NCBI GenBank assembly: GCA_009928645.1 | Contig: SACH01000015.1 | Span: 1-53,294 of the forward strand | Direction of reading: 5' to 3' | Source of the DNA: Gammaproteobacteria bacterium | Lineage (GTDB): Bacteria > Pseudomonadota > Gammaproteobacteria > Chromatiales > Chromatiaceae | Length of the DNA stretch: 53,294 bases | Shown here: one piece after another, positions 1 through 8,062 of the stretch | Layout: every line of letters starts with the position of its first letter | Numbering within the stretch: position 1 is the stretch's first letter | Position numbers and translations under genes: made by a program | The notes under the pieces: generated by a model | Databases searched by the model: none | What the model saw: the letters and a program-made list of their open reading frames with translations, nothing else | Told to the model about the DNA's origin: nothing

Positions 1-24
1 TCCCTTGATTGAGAGAGCGTTCCC

Positions 25-1035
25 ATGGATCTGTGCACCCAGTATCTCGGCCTCGACCTGACCAGTCCCCTGGTCCCGTCCGCCTCGCCCCTGAGCCGCA
101 GCCTGGATATCTGCCGGCGACTGGAGGACGAGGGCGCCGGGGCGCTCATCCTCTGGTCCCTGTTCGAGGAGGCCCTGACCGCCGAGACCGAGACCAGCGC
201 CCGCTTCCTCAGCGAGCAATTCACCGGCTTCGCCGAGGCCGACAGCTTCCTCCCGGACCACCGGGACTTCACCCCAGAGCTGGACCTCTACCTGGAGCAC
301 CTCGCCAAACTCAAGGCGACTCTGGACATCCCGATCATCGCCAGCCTCAACGGCATCACCCCCGGCGGCTGGGTCAGCCATGCCCAGGCCCTGGAGCAGG
401 CCGGCGCCGATGCCCTGGAGCTGAACGTCTATTACGTCGCCGCCAATCCGGACGAGGACGGGGCTGCGGTGGAAGAACGCTACCTGGCCCTGCTGAGCGC
501 CCTGCGCCACCAGGTCGAACTGCCGATCAACATGAAGCTATCCCCCGCTTTCAGCTCCGTCGCCAACATGGTCCGACGCCTGGAGGCGGCGGGGGCCAAT
601 GGTGTGGCCCTGTTCAACCGCTTCTACCAGCCGGACATCAACCTCGACAACCTGCGCCTGCGCCCAGTCCTCAATCCCTCAACCTCCGCCGAATCCCTGC
701 TGGCGATGCGTTGGATCGCCCTCCTCCACGGCCGCGTCGGTCTGTCCCTGGGGGCCACCGGCGGGGTCCACGGCGCCGACGACGCCCTCAAGCTGCTGCT
801 AGCCGGCGCCGACGTGGTGCACCTATGCAGCCTGTTACTCAAGGAGGGCCCCGCCGCCCTGGGCCGGGTCCGCGCGGGTATCGAGGCATGGATGGAGGTC
901 CAGGGCTTCGAGACCCTGACGGACTTCCGGGGTCGCATGAGCGCCTTGGCGGTGCCCAACCCGGCGGAGTTCGAGCGTGGCAACTATGTCCAGGTCCTGG
1001 ACAGCTTCAAGACCGCCTCCGGGGTCAGGGTCTGA
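25..1035 (+). CDS. Dihydroorotate dehydrogenase-like flavoprotein
   Basis: A 336-residue protein with a TIM-barrel dihydroorotate dehydrogenase-like fold, complete in the window. It shows the strand/loop pattern expected for FMN binding: a central segment reading LPINMKLSP, then the late glycine-rich phosphate loop GATGGVHGADDALKLLLAGAD. Proteins of this kind are annotated as dihydroorotate dehydrogenase-like and are commonly found beside pyruvate:ferredoxin oxidoreductase genes. That neighbour, if present, lies outside the window. The true PyrD signature region is not evident, so a role in pyrimidine synthesis should not be assumed. The ATG at 25 follows a purine-rich GAGAGAG about 8 bases upstream. 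Family assignment is fairly secure; the reaction is unknown. Confidence 0.85.
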   Translation: MDLCTQYLGLDLTSPLVPSASPLSRSLDICRRLEDEGAGALILWSLFEEALTAETETSARFLSEQFTGFAEADSFLPDHRDFTPELDLYLEHLAKLKATLDIPIIASLNGITPGGWVSHAQALEQAGADALELNVYYVAANPDEDGAAVEERYLALLSALRHQVELPINMKLSPAFSSVANMVRRLEAAGANGVALFNRFYQPDINLDNLRLRPVLNPSTSAESLLAMRWIALLHGRVGLSLGATGGVHGADDALKLLLAGADVVHLCSLLLKEGPAALGRVRAGIEAWMEVQGFETLTDFRGRMSALAVPNPAEFERGNYVQVLDSFKTASGVRV

Positions 1036-1183
1036 CCTGGCGCCCCGGCCGGACGCTCCGCCTGGCCGGGGTTCATACCCACACCGCACCCAATCAGGTT
1101 ATCTCCGGGGAGGACCCAAAACGGACAGGCTGCGGGTATAGAATGACGGCCCCTTTTCACCCCTGACCGGAGCATCACCCCGC

Positions 1184-1486
1184 ATGCGGCCCACCGAGCA
1201 ACAGAAACGCTGGCTCAAGAAACAGGTCCATCACCTCAAGCCCGTCGTCAGTCTTGGCCAGGCCGGGCTCACCGAGCCCGTCATGGCCGAGATCGAACTC
1301 GCCCTGGATCATCATGAGCTCATCAAGGTCAAGATCGCCGCCGGCGACCGCGACCTGCGCGACGAATACATCGCTGCCATCGCCAGCCGCGCTCAGGCGG
1401 ATCTGATCGACCGCGTGGGCAACATGGCCGCCTTCTTTCGCGCCAATCCGCGCAAAAAGAACCCGCTGACTCTACCGGGTAACTGA
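1184..1486 (+). CDS. yhbY: YhbY-type CRM-domain RNA-binding protein
   Basis: A 100-residue single-domain CRM (YhbY) protein, which is the normal family length. The start (residues 1-35) carries the typical KRWLKKQVHHLKPVVSLGQAGLT pattern, split by the GxxG-like loop, and the end has the conserved hydrophobic strand before a basic tail (NPRKKNPL). Family members bind pre-50S ribosomal particles and take part in ribosome assembly. The ATG at 1184 gives this standard N-terminus. A TATAGA -10-like hexamer lies at 1137-1142 with no convincing -35 partner. It stands alone between the flavoprotein and the GH3 gene, 24 bases before the latter. Confidence 0.92.
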   Translation: MRPTEQQKRWLKKQVHHLKPVVSLGQAGLTEPVMAEIELALDHHELIKVKIAAGDRDLRDEYIAAIASRAQADLIDRVGNMAAFFRANPRKKNPLTLPGN

Positions 1487-1510
1487 GAGGCCACCGTTCC
1501 CGGGATCGCC

Positions 1511-3382
1511 ATGATCGTTAGACTGCTCCCCTCACTAACCTTGGCCCTGAGCCACCTCCCGTTGTCAGCCCAGGCAAACGACCCGCCTTATCGCGACCCA
1601 CGTTTGCCGGTCGAGGAACGGGTCGCCGATCTCATGGGACGCATGAGCCTCGACGAAAAGCTCGGCCAATTGGTCATGGGTGGCCGCGACTGGGTCACGC
1701 CGGCCCAGGTCAAGGCCTTGCGGCTGGGTTCTCTGCTCTCCGGGGGCGACAGCCCGCCGCCGGCACCCAACACCCTCGAGGGTTGGGCGTCCATGATCCA
1801 GAGCTACCAAGCGGCGGCCCTCAGCACCCCGCTGGGCATCCCCCTACTGTACGGCATCGACGCCGTCCACGGTTTCGGTGCCCTGCCCGGCGCCACCCTC
1901 TTTCCCCATCAGGTGGGACTGGCCGCGGCGGATGATCCCGACCTGATGCACCGCATCGGCCAAGCCACGGCCCGGGAACTGGCTGCCGTCGGCATCTACT
2001 GGAACTTCGCCCCCCTGGTGGCGGTCGTCGACGACATCCGCTGGGGGCGTGCCTACGAATCCCTGGGTGCGGAAACCGCTCGCGTCGGCCGGCTCGCCGC
2101 TGCCTATACCGGTGGCTTCCGGCAGGGACTGGAGGCACTGGGTCCGGGCCTGCCCCGGCCCCTGGCGACCGCCAAGCATTATCTGGGTGACGGCGGGGTC
2201 CTTTACGGCAGCTCCCATTTTCAGATCAAGGGCGCCTGGTCGCGCCTGGATCGTGGCGATACCCAAGGTGAGGAGACAAGTCTCCTGGCCCGGCACCTAC
2301 CACCTTTTCAGGCCCAGGTCGCCGCCGGGGCTGATGCAGTCATGGTCTCCTACAGCAGTTGGAACGGCGTCCGGATGCACGGCCATACCGACCTGCTCCA
2401 GGGTATCCTTCGCCGGCAACTCGGTTTCACAGGACTGGTGGTGTCCGACTGGGAGGCCCTGCAATTCCTCCCCGCCACCGGCTTCGACCAACAAGTGGCC
2501 ATGGCCGTCAACGCCGGCGTTGATGTCCTCATGGAACCCGCCCGCACGGCGGAAGTTATCGGCATCCTCCATGGCCTGGCAAGCAGTCGCCAAATCTCTC
2601 CAGCCCGCATCGACGAGGCCGTCGCCCGAGTCCTGCGGGTGAAATTCGCCATGGGTCTTTTTGAACACCCAGGCCCGGTGGCCGCGGCAAGCAAGCTGGT
2701 GGGCAACGCTGCCCACCGCGCCCTGGCCCGGGAGGCGGTGCGCAACTCCCAGGTGCTGCTCAAGAACCAAGGGGCCCTCCCCCTGCGGCGGGGCCAACGT
2801 CTCCTCGTCGCCGGTACCCATGCCGATGATCTGGGCCGGCAAAGCGGCGGCTGGACCCTCGTCTGGAGTGGTTTCCAGGGCGACAACGGCCAGCTGCCCG
2901 GCGCCACGACCCTCCTCGCCGGCCTGCGTCAGGTCGGCGGTGACGCCACCCCAATCGAATATTCCCCAACAGGCGATTTCGCCGGCCCCCAGGCCGATGC
3001 CGCCGTCGTTGTAGTCGGCGAACAGCCCTACAGCGAATGGCTGGGAGACCGAGATGCCGATGGCCTACGGCTCACGGCGGAGGACCAGGCCCTGATTGCC
3101 CGGCTGAGGTCCCAGGCCCGCAAGCTGATCCTGGTACTGGTCACGGGACGACCGCTGATCCTTGATCAGGCATGGGCGGCCAGCGACGCGATCGTCGTCG
3201 CCTGGCTGCCCGGTAGCGAAGGCGCCGGGGTGGCCGATACCCTCTTTGGCGACGCCGCCTTCTCTGGCCGGCTCCCCTATGCCTGGCCTCGGGATACCTC
3301 CGGGCTGGGGCCGAACCCTGTCATGTCCGCTGAGACCAGGGCGAGCCTCTTGTTTCCAGAAGGCTATCGCCTGAGTGACTGA
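1511..3382 (+). CDS. Exported glycoside hydrolase family 3 (beta-glucosidase-like)
   Basis: A 623-residue family 3 glycoside hydrolase with an N-terminal signal peptide (residues 1-22, ending SAQA). The GH3 N-terminal barrel follows (about 25-370), with LLYGIDAVHGF near residue 115 and the substrate-binding KHYLGDG stretch. The catalytic nucleophile is expected at Asp313 in VVSDWEAL. The GH3 C-terminal domain (about 390-610) is recognisable. Enzymes of this type remove beta-linked glucose or related sugars from non-reducing ends; the BglX group works in the periplasm. At 623 residues it lacks the extra C-terminal fibronectin-like domain of E. coli BglX (about 765). It starts 24 bases after yhbY, with no related sugar gene beside it. 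The exact substrate is unknown. Confidence 0.9.
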   Translation: MIVRLLPSLTLALSHLPLSAQANDPPYRDPRLPVEERVADLMGRMSLDEKLGQLVMGGRDWVTPAQVKALRLGSLLSGGDSPPPAPNTLEGWASMIQSYQAAALSTPLGIPLLYGIDAVHGFGALPGATLFPHQVGLAAADDPDLMHRIGQATARELAAVGIYWNFAPLVAVVDDIRWGRAYESLGAETARVGRLAAAYTGGFRQGLEALGPGLPRPLATAKHYLGDGGVLYGSSHFQIKGAWSRLDRGDTQGEETSLLARHLPPFQAQVAAGADAVMVSYSSWNGVRMHGHTDLLQGILRRQLGFTGLVVSDWEALQFLPATGFDQQVAMAVNAGVDVLMEPARTAEVIGILHGLASSRQISPARIDEAVARVLRVKFAMGLFEHPGPVAAASKLVGNAAHRALAREAVRNSQVLLKNQGALPLRRGQRLLVAGTHADDLGRQSGGWTLVWSGFQGDNGQLPGATTLLAGLRQVGGDATPIEYSPTGDFAGPQADAAVVVVGEQPYSEWLGDRDADGLRLTAEDQALIARLRSQARKLILVLVTGRPLILDQAWAASDAIVVAWLPGSEGAGVADTLFGDAAFSGRLPYAWPRDTSGLGPNPVMSAETRASLLFPEGYRLSD

Positions 3383-3486
3383 TCGCCCGCCATAGCTGTC
3401 ACCCAACTCCCTAACGAGCCAGACGGGACCGCGCCGGCATCAGGTCACTCCCTGGACCGCGAGCGGTTGTTGTTAGCGGGGCGGTA

Positions 3487-3759
3487 TCAGAGGGGCGGCC
3501 AGAAGCTGATATCGGAGGCGAACACCGCCCCCTCTTCACTGCTGCGCATCACCATGCCCTTGATCGTCATGGTGGTGGCATCCTGCTGGGCAATCCGCAC
3601 CTCGACGAAGTGATGGCAGCGCAGGGGGGAAGGGGTCTCGATCGACAACCGACCCGTGTCATAGCGCCGGATCCGGCAGGGTTGCGGCAGGTTCATGCCG
3701 GGTACCACTAACCAGGCTGGTTGATCGCCTTTGGTCTCGTTGCTGCGGGCTGCATTCAT
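3487..3759 (-). CDS. Small protein, possibly a degenerate PilZ-like domain
   Basis: A 90-residue protein preceded by a near-perfect Shine-Dalgarno sequence (GAGGAGAA about 5 bases before the ATG), so it is very probably expressed. Alternating hydrophobic and polar stretches (LSIETPSPL, FVEVRIA, MTIKGMVMRS) suggest a small beta barrel like a PilZ domain. However, the RxxxR and D/NxSxxG motifs that bind cyclic di-GMP are not clearly present. I therefore call the fold only tentatively and infer no ligand. It lies downstream of phosphoribulokinase on the same strand, 186 bases away. Confidence 0.6.
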   Translation of the reverse strand: MNAARSNETKGDQPAWLVVPGMNLPQPCRIRRYDTGRLSIETPSPLRCHHFVEVRIAQQDATTMTIKGMVMRSSEEGAVFASDISFWPPL

Positions 3760-3862
3760 GGGGTTCTCCTCGTCTGTCTAATAATTTTTTGGGGGTTCAG
3801 GGTCTGAAGCCCTGTTTACCCTGGTGGTTCGCCTCTTCCCTGAGGCAGCCGATTCGCTTGGA

Positions 3863-3882
3863 CCTCCGGCTGGGCCCGGAGG
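3863..3882 (-). terminator. GC-rich hairpin downstream of phosphoribulokinase
   Basis: A perfect 7-bp stem, CCTCCGG (3863-3869) and CCGGAGG (3876-3882), with a six-base loop, 63 bases past the prk stop codon. It has no T tract, so it may act as an mRNA 3' stabiliser or a weak terminator rather than a classical intrinsic terminator. Confidence 0.4.
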
Positions 3883-3945
3883 CCATACTCCCCCGCCTGA
3901 AAGATGAGTGCCAGGTCGCCGGCCAGCCAGACGCCTGGCCAGAGG

Positions 3946-4833
3946 TCACGCCACCTTGTCGAGGTGACCCCGACGGTACATCAGTTCCATGATCCGCTCC
4001 GTCAGAATCAACTCCATGGCATACATCATCTTGCCGCCGGGAATCACCAGGGTATTGAAGCCGGTGATTTGCGCACCCTCGATCAACCCTTTGAGGTTAA
4101 TTTTGTACTCCACGCTGGGCTTATCCTTGAGGAAATGGATCAGCACCAAGCTTTGATCCGCCGTGGGAATATTCTCGATGCAGAAGGGGTTAGAGGTATC
4201 GGTCAGCGGGATGCGCTGAAAGTTGATGTGGGTCATGGAGAACTGGGGCAGGATGTAATGCATGTAGTCGTACATACGGCGATGGATGGTGTCCATTACA
4301 TCCGCGGTCTGATAGCCGCGCTCCGCTTTATCGCGGTTGATCTTCTGCACCCACTCCAGGTTGATGGTGGGGCAAACGCCGATGAGCAGGTCGACCTCAG
4401 CGGAGAGGTCGATATCCCCGGACACCACGCCGCCATGAAGCCCCTCGTAAAAGAGCAGATCGGTATCCGGCGGGATCGGCTCCCATTCGGTGAAGGTCCC
4501 CGGCGGGGCACCATAGAGGGCAGCCTCCTCCTCATCGTGGACATAGTGACGGCGTTCCCCCATCCCCGACTGGCCATAGGAGCGGAAGAGTTCCAGTTGC
4601 TTGTCGAAGAGATTGCCCTCGGGTCCGAAGTGGCTCAGGTTGCGGCCCTCTTTCTGGGCCTTCTTGACTTCCCGCCGCATCTCCTGACGGTCGTAGCGAT
4701 GGAAACTATCCCCCTCGATGAAGGCTGCGCGGGCGCCGACCCGTTTGAAGATATGCTGCAGGGCATTCTTGACCGTGCTAGTGCCAGCACCGGAGGAACC
4801 GGTCACGGCGACGATGGGGTGCTTTCTCGACAT
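3946..4833 (-). CDS. prk: Phosphoribulokinase (class I)
   Basis: A 295-residue phosphoribulokinase, which phosphorylates ribulose 5-phosphate to ribulose 1,5-bisphosphate for RuBisCO. The P-loop GSSGAGTS lies at about residues 10-17. EGDSFHRYDRQEM follows, then YEGLHGG and the conserved stretch NLEWVQKINRD. The pattern matches the octameric proteobacterial type of about 290 residues, not the plant/cyanobacterial type. An upstream ATG at 4866 would add 11 residues. I prefer 4833 because MSRKHPIVAVTGSSG aligns with the usual N-terminus of the family and an AGG lies about 10 bases before it. No RuBisCO or CbbR gene is in the window. The upstream region carries two strong palindromes that may be regulatory. 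Confidence 0.95.
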   Translation of the reverse strand: MSRKHPIVAVTGSSGAGTSTVKNALQHIFKRVGARAAFIEGDSFHRYDRQEMRREVKKAQKEGRNLSHFGPEGNLFDKQLELFRSYGQSGMGERRHYVHDEEEAALYGAPPGTFTEWEPIPPDTDLLFYEGLHGGVVSGDIDLSAEVDLLIGVCPTINLEWVQKINRDKAERGYQTADVMDTIHRRMYDYMHYILPQFSMTHINFQRIPLTDTSNPFCIENIPTADQSLVLIHFLKDKPSVEYKINLKGLIEGAQITGFNTLVIPGGKMMYAMELILTERIMELMYRRGHLDKVA

Positions 4834-4875
4834 AAAGGGGCCTCGTACTGCGGATGAGCCATCCATCCCTGGCTA

Positions 4876-4898
4876 AATGACAACCGCTGTCGAGGGTT
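4876..4898. promoter_or_regulatory. Inverted repeat GACAACC-N9-GGTTGTC before prk
   Basis: A perfect 7-bp inverted repeat with a 9-bp spacer, 43-65 bases upstream of the phosphoribulokinase start codon. The position and dyad symmetry fit an operator for a dimeric regulator. Calvin-cycle genes are often controlled by LysR-type CbbR proteins, but the sequence does not clearly match a T-N11-A consensus, so the binding protein is unknown. It could alternatively be an mRNA leader hairpin. Confidence 0.45.
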
Positions 4899-5080
4899 GT
4901 CGCCACCTTCACGAGTCCAGCGGAAGGGAACCATGATCGGGCAATCTGTGCGCGGTGGCGGTCGTTTGCTACCGACTGCTCATGCACCAGGCCTGGCGTT
5001 GGCGAAAAAGCTAGCGCCTGTCATCACCGTATCTTCACAGGCCGCGGACCGGCCAGAGGAAAACTATCTTCCCGATTTCT

Positions 5081-5099
5081 TATGTTGCACAGCAACATA
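5081..5099. promoter_or_regulatory. Perfect palindrome TATGTTGC-N3-GCAACATA
   Basis: Two 8-bp arms around ACA, with no mismatch, in an AT-richer part of the region upstream of prk. It is 248 bases from the prk start and 115 bases past the end of the ligase gene. The form is that of a transcription-factor operator; I do not recognise the regulator. Confidence 0.45.
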
Positions 5100-5213
5100 C
5101 AGACCAGATCCCGACTATTTCCGTCCGATCGTAACAGGATCGTCACTGGATGGAAATAATTTCCTCGGCAACGGCCGTCCCGTCCAGGGACTCCGTCCCC
5201 GGGCACAAGTCCT

Positions 5214-6116
5214 TCATTCCGGATTCTTAGGCCGCAGAAAACTCGCAAATCGGGGCAGGCCCCGAACCGTGCGGCCCTGATATTTGAAGGTCACCAGGCT
5301 GCCAATCGGCGGGGGAGACCGTCTCTGGGCATCGGTAAAACCCCCGCCCAGGCGGAAGCGCGTCCCGTTGCCCTCCTCCACCAGCAGGGCTCCGAGCATA
5401 CCCTCCAGGCGGCCCTTGCCAGGCAGGTGGGCGATCACCCGTGCCTCGGCATCCAGGTAGGGCTTGACCTTGAGCAGATCATCGGAGCGGCCAGCGCGGT
5501 AAAGAGAATCCTCACGGTGCAGCATGAGGCCCTCGCCACCCTTGCTGATTACAGCCGCAAGGTGATCCATCAGGGCGTCATGGTTACTGACCCGAAACTG
5601 GTCAATCAGCGCCAGGTAGAGACTGGGCGGGGGCAACAGCAGTTCCCGTAACTCACTTAGCCGTTGGCCGAAGGGCGCTGGTGAGGCCGGCAAGTCAAAG
5701 ACCATGAAGCTGACTTGCCTCCAGACCTCCGGGTCAGGCACCTCCTGACGCGCAGCGGCGGACATGCGATCGAAAGTGCCCCGCCCCATCCAGAGTTCAC
5801 CATCCAGTGGCTGACGAGGAAAGCCTTCAGTAAACCACGCCGGCGGGCGGATTGGCCTGCCACCTCGGCTAGTCAAGCTCTCGCCATCCCAGTAGGCCCG
5901 GACGCCATCGAGCTTTTCACTGACCCAATACTGACTCAGATCGACGTCGGCCTGGTAGGTGTTCGCCAGTAGGAGTTTGGGGGCATCGCCAGTGCCTGGT
6001 TCCAGGTCACTAGCCAGGACTGGCAGGACGGGACAAGCCACCAGGTAGAGCCACAACAGCCATCTCGGGCGGTTAAGCCTCTCCGTCCAAGGTATCAGCG
6101 ACAAGGCCTTGGGCAT
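5214..6116 (-). CDS. Exported ATP-dependent DNA ligase, minimal type
   Basis: A 300-residue minimal ATP-dependent DNA ligase. A hydrophobic N-terminal segment (residues about 19-36) acts as a signal peptide or anchor, so the enzyme is probably periplasmic, as known for small LigE-type ligases. The adenylation motif is EKLDGVRAYWDG, with Lys68 as the AMP-accepting residue. ELWMGRG (motif III region), GGEGLMLH (motif IV), LLKVKPY (motif V) and an OB-fold C-terminus (about 215-300) follow in order. It lacks the DNA-binding domain of larger ligases. Proposed roles for the family involve joining imported or extracellular DNA; here that is inference. The start may be further downstream, but the basic stretch before the hydrophobic segment supports the ATG at 6116. 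Confidence 0.88.
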   Translation of the reverse strand: MPKALSLIPWTERLNRPRWLLWLYLVACPVLPVLASDLEPGTGDAPKLLLANTYQADVDLSQYWVSEKLDGVRAYWDGESLTSRGGRPIRPPAWFTEGFPRQPLDGELWMGRGTFDRMSAAARQEVPDPEVWRQVSFMVFDLPASPAPFGQRLSELRELLLPPPSLYLALIDQFRVSNHDALMDHLAAVISKGGEGLMLHREDSLYRAGRSDDLLKVKPYLDAEARVIAHLPGKGRLEGMLGALLVEEGNGTRFRLGGGFTDAQRRSPPPIGSLVTFKYQGRTVRGLPRFASFLRPKNPE

Positions 6117-6184
6117 GCAGGCAAACAGGTGCTTGCTGGCCTATCCAGACCGCAAACGGCGGATAGGCCAGCGGATGGCTGAAA

Positions 6185-6460
6185 TTACTTCCAGAACTGC
6201 CACCAAGTCTTGTCCCCGCCCATGCCGGACATACCGCCCATGCCCGACATGCCGCCCATGCCCGACATGCCGGACATACCGCTCATGCCACCCATGCCGG
6301 ACATACCAGACATGCCGCCCATGCCACCCATGCCGGACATACCAGACATGCCACCCATGCCGCCCATACCCGACATACCGTCCATCGCCGTGGCAATACC
6401 GGAACCAGCGAAGGTCAGGGTGATGACGCTGGCCAGAACGGTCTTCTTAATCATGCTCAT
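6185..6460 (-). CDS. Exported Met-Gly-Ser triplet-repeat protein
   Basis: A 91-residue protein in three parts. A signal peptide (about 1-25, KKTVLASVITLTFAGSGIATA) is followed by 19 uninterrupted triplets of the form Met-(Gly/Ser/Asp)-Gly at residues 26-82, then a short aromatic end, DKTWWQFWK. A GAGG ribosome-binding site precedes the ATG (6460), so it is a genuine gene. Twenty-two methionines in 91 residues is extreme. Methionine arrays in exported proteins are often Cu(I) or Ag(I) ligands. Gly-rich repeats also occur in structural coat proteins such as sulfur-globule proteins. Neither role is proved, and I recognise no named family. It lies between the ligase and the response-regulator gene on the same strand. 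Confidence 0.75.
   Translation of the reverse strand: MSMIKKTVLASVITLTFAGSGIATAMDGMSGMGGMGGMSGMSGMGGMGGMSGMSGMGGMSGMSGMSGMGGMSGMGGMSGMGGDKTWWQFWK
6215..6385 (-). repeat. 9-bp tandem repeat encoding Met-x-Gly triplets
   Basis: Nineteen imperfect 9-bp units inside the small exported protein gene. The unit length is a multiple of three, so slippage would change the copy number without breaking the frame. On the plus strand it reads as alternating CAT/GCC/GAC blocks. It is coding, not a CRISPR or intergenic satellite. Confidence 0.85.
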
Positions 6461-6591
6461 AACGTGGTTTCCTCGATTTGTGGTTGTGGAGGCGGCGGAA
6501 CATGTTGTTGGGTTTATACCGCCGCAAAATTCTGTCGGCCGTCACTAGCTGTCGACAGGTGGAGTGTATGAGTCTCCTCGCCCCGGTAAAA

Positions 6592-6604
6592 TGCCAATTT
6601 GTCA
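6592..6604 (-). promoter_or_regulatory. Possible TGACA-N3-TGTCA-like site (one mismatch)
   Basis: On the minus strand TGACA-AAT-TGGCA lies 132-144 bases upstream of the Met-repeat gene. It differs at one position from the palindrome found before the two redox units at 10.2 and 12.8 kb. I could not find a sigma-54 -24/-12 element between it and the gene, so its function is doubtful. Confidence 0.3.
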
Positions 6605-6724
6605 CAACCAGTGGGTTGCTCCACCGGGGATAAGACAACCGCCGGCCCGTGGGTGCCAGGCAAACTGGCACTCGCCCACGCTGTGAACCGCTGGACGCTG
6701 ATTCCCCCCGCCCACCACCGGGCG

Positions 6725-8059
<1,335 letters not shown>

Positions 8060-8062
8060 GAT

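Larger units (their letters stand above)
4834..5213. other. Upstream region of phosphoribulokinase, 380 bp
   Basis: Non-coding stretch between the prk start and the end of the DNA ligase gene. It is less GC-rich than the flanks and holds two inverted repeats, listed separately (4876-4898 and 5081-5099). A third weaker one, GGAAA-TAA-TTTCC, lies at 5152-5164. I see no credible ORF. A -35/-10 promoter could not be assigned with confidence. Confidence 0.6.

Noticed and set aside
3487..3759. Firm cyclic di-GMP receptor (PilZ) call
   Set aside because: The RxxxR and D/NxSxxG binding motifs are not convincingly present.
6215..6385. Repeat array near 6.3 kb considered as a CRISPR or satellite
   Set aside because: Units are 9 bp with no spacers and are in frame within a signal-peptide protein with a good ribosome-binding site.
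6185..6460. Calling the Met-repeat protein a sulfur-globule protein
   Set aside because: Known globule proteins are Gly/Asn/Tyr- or Pro-rich rather than Met-rich; only export and Gly content agree.
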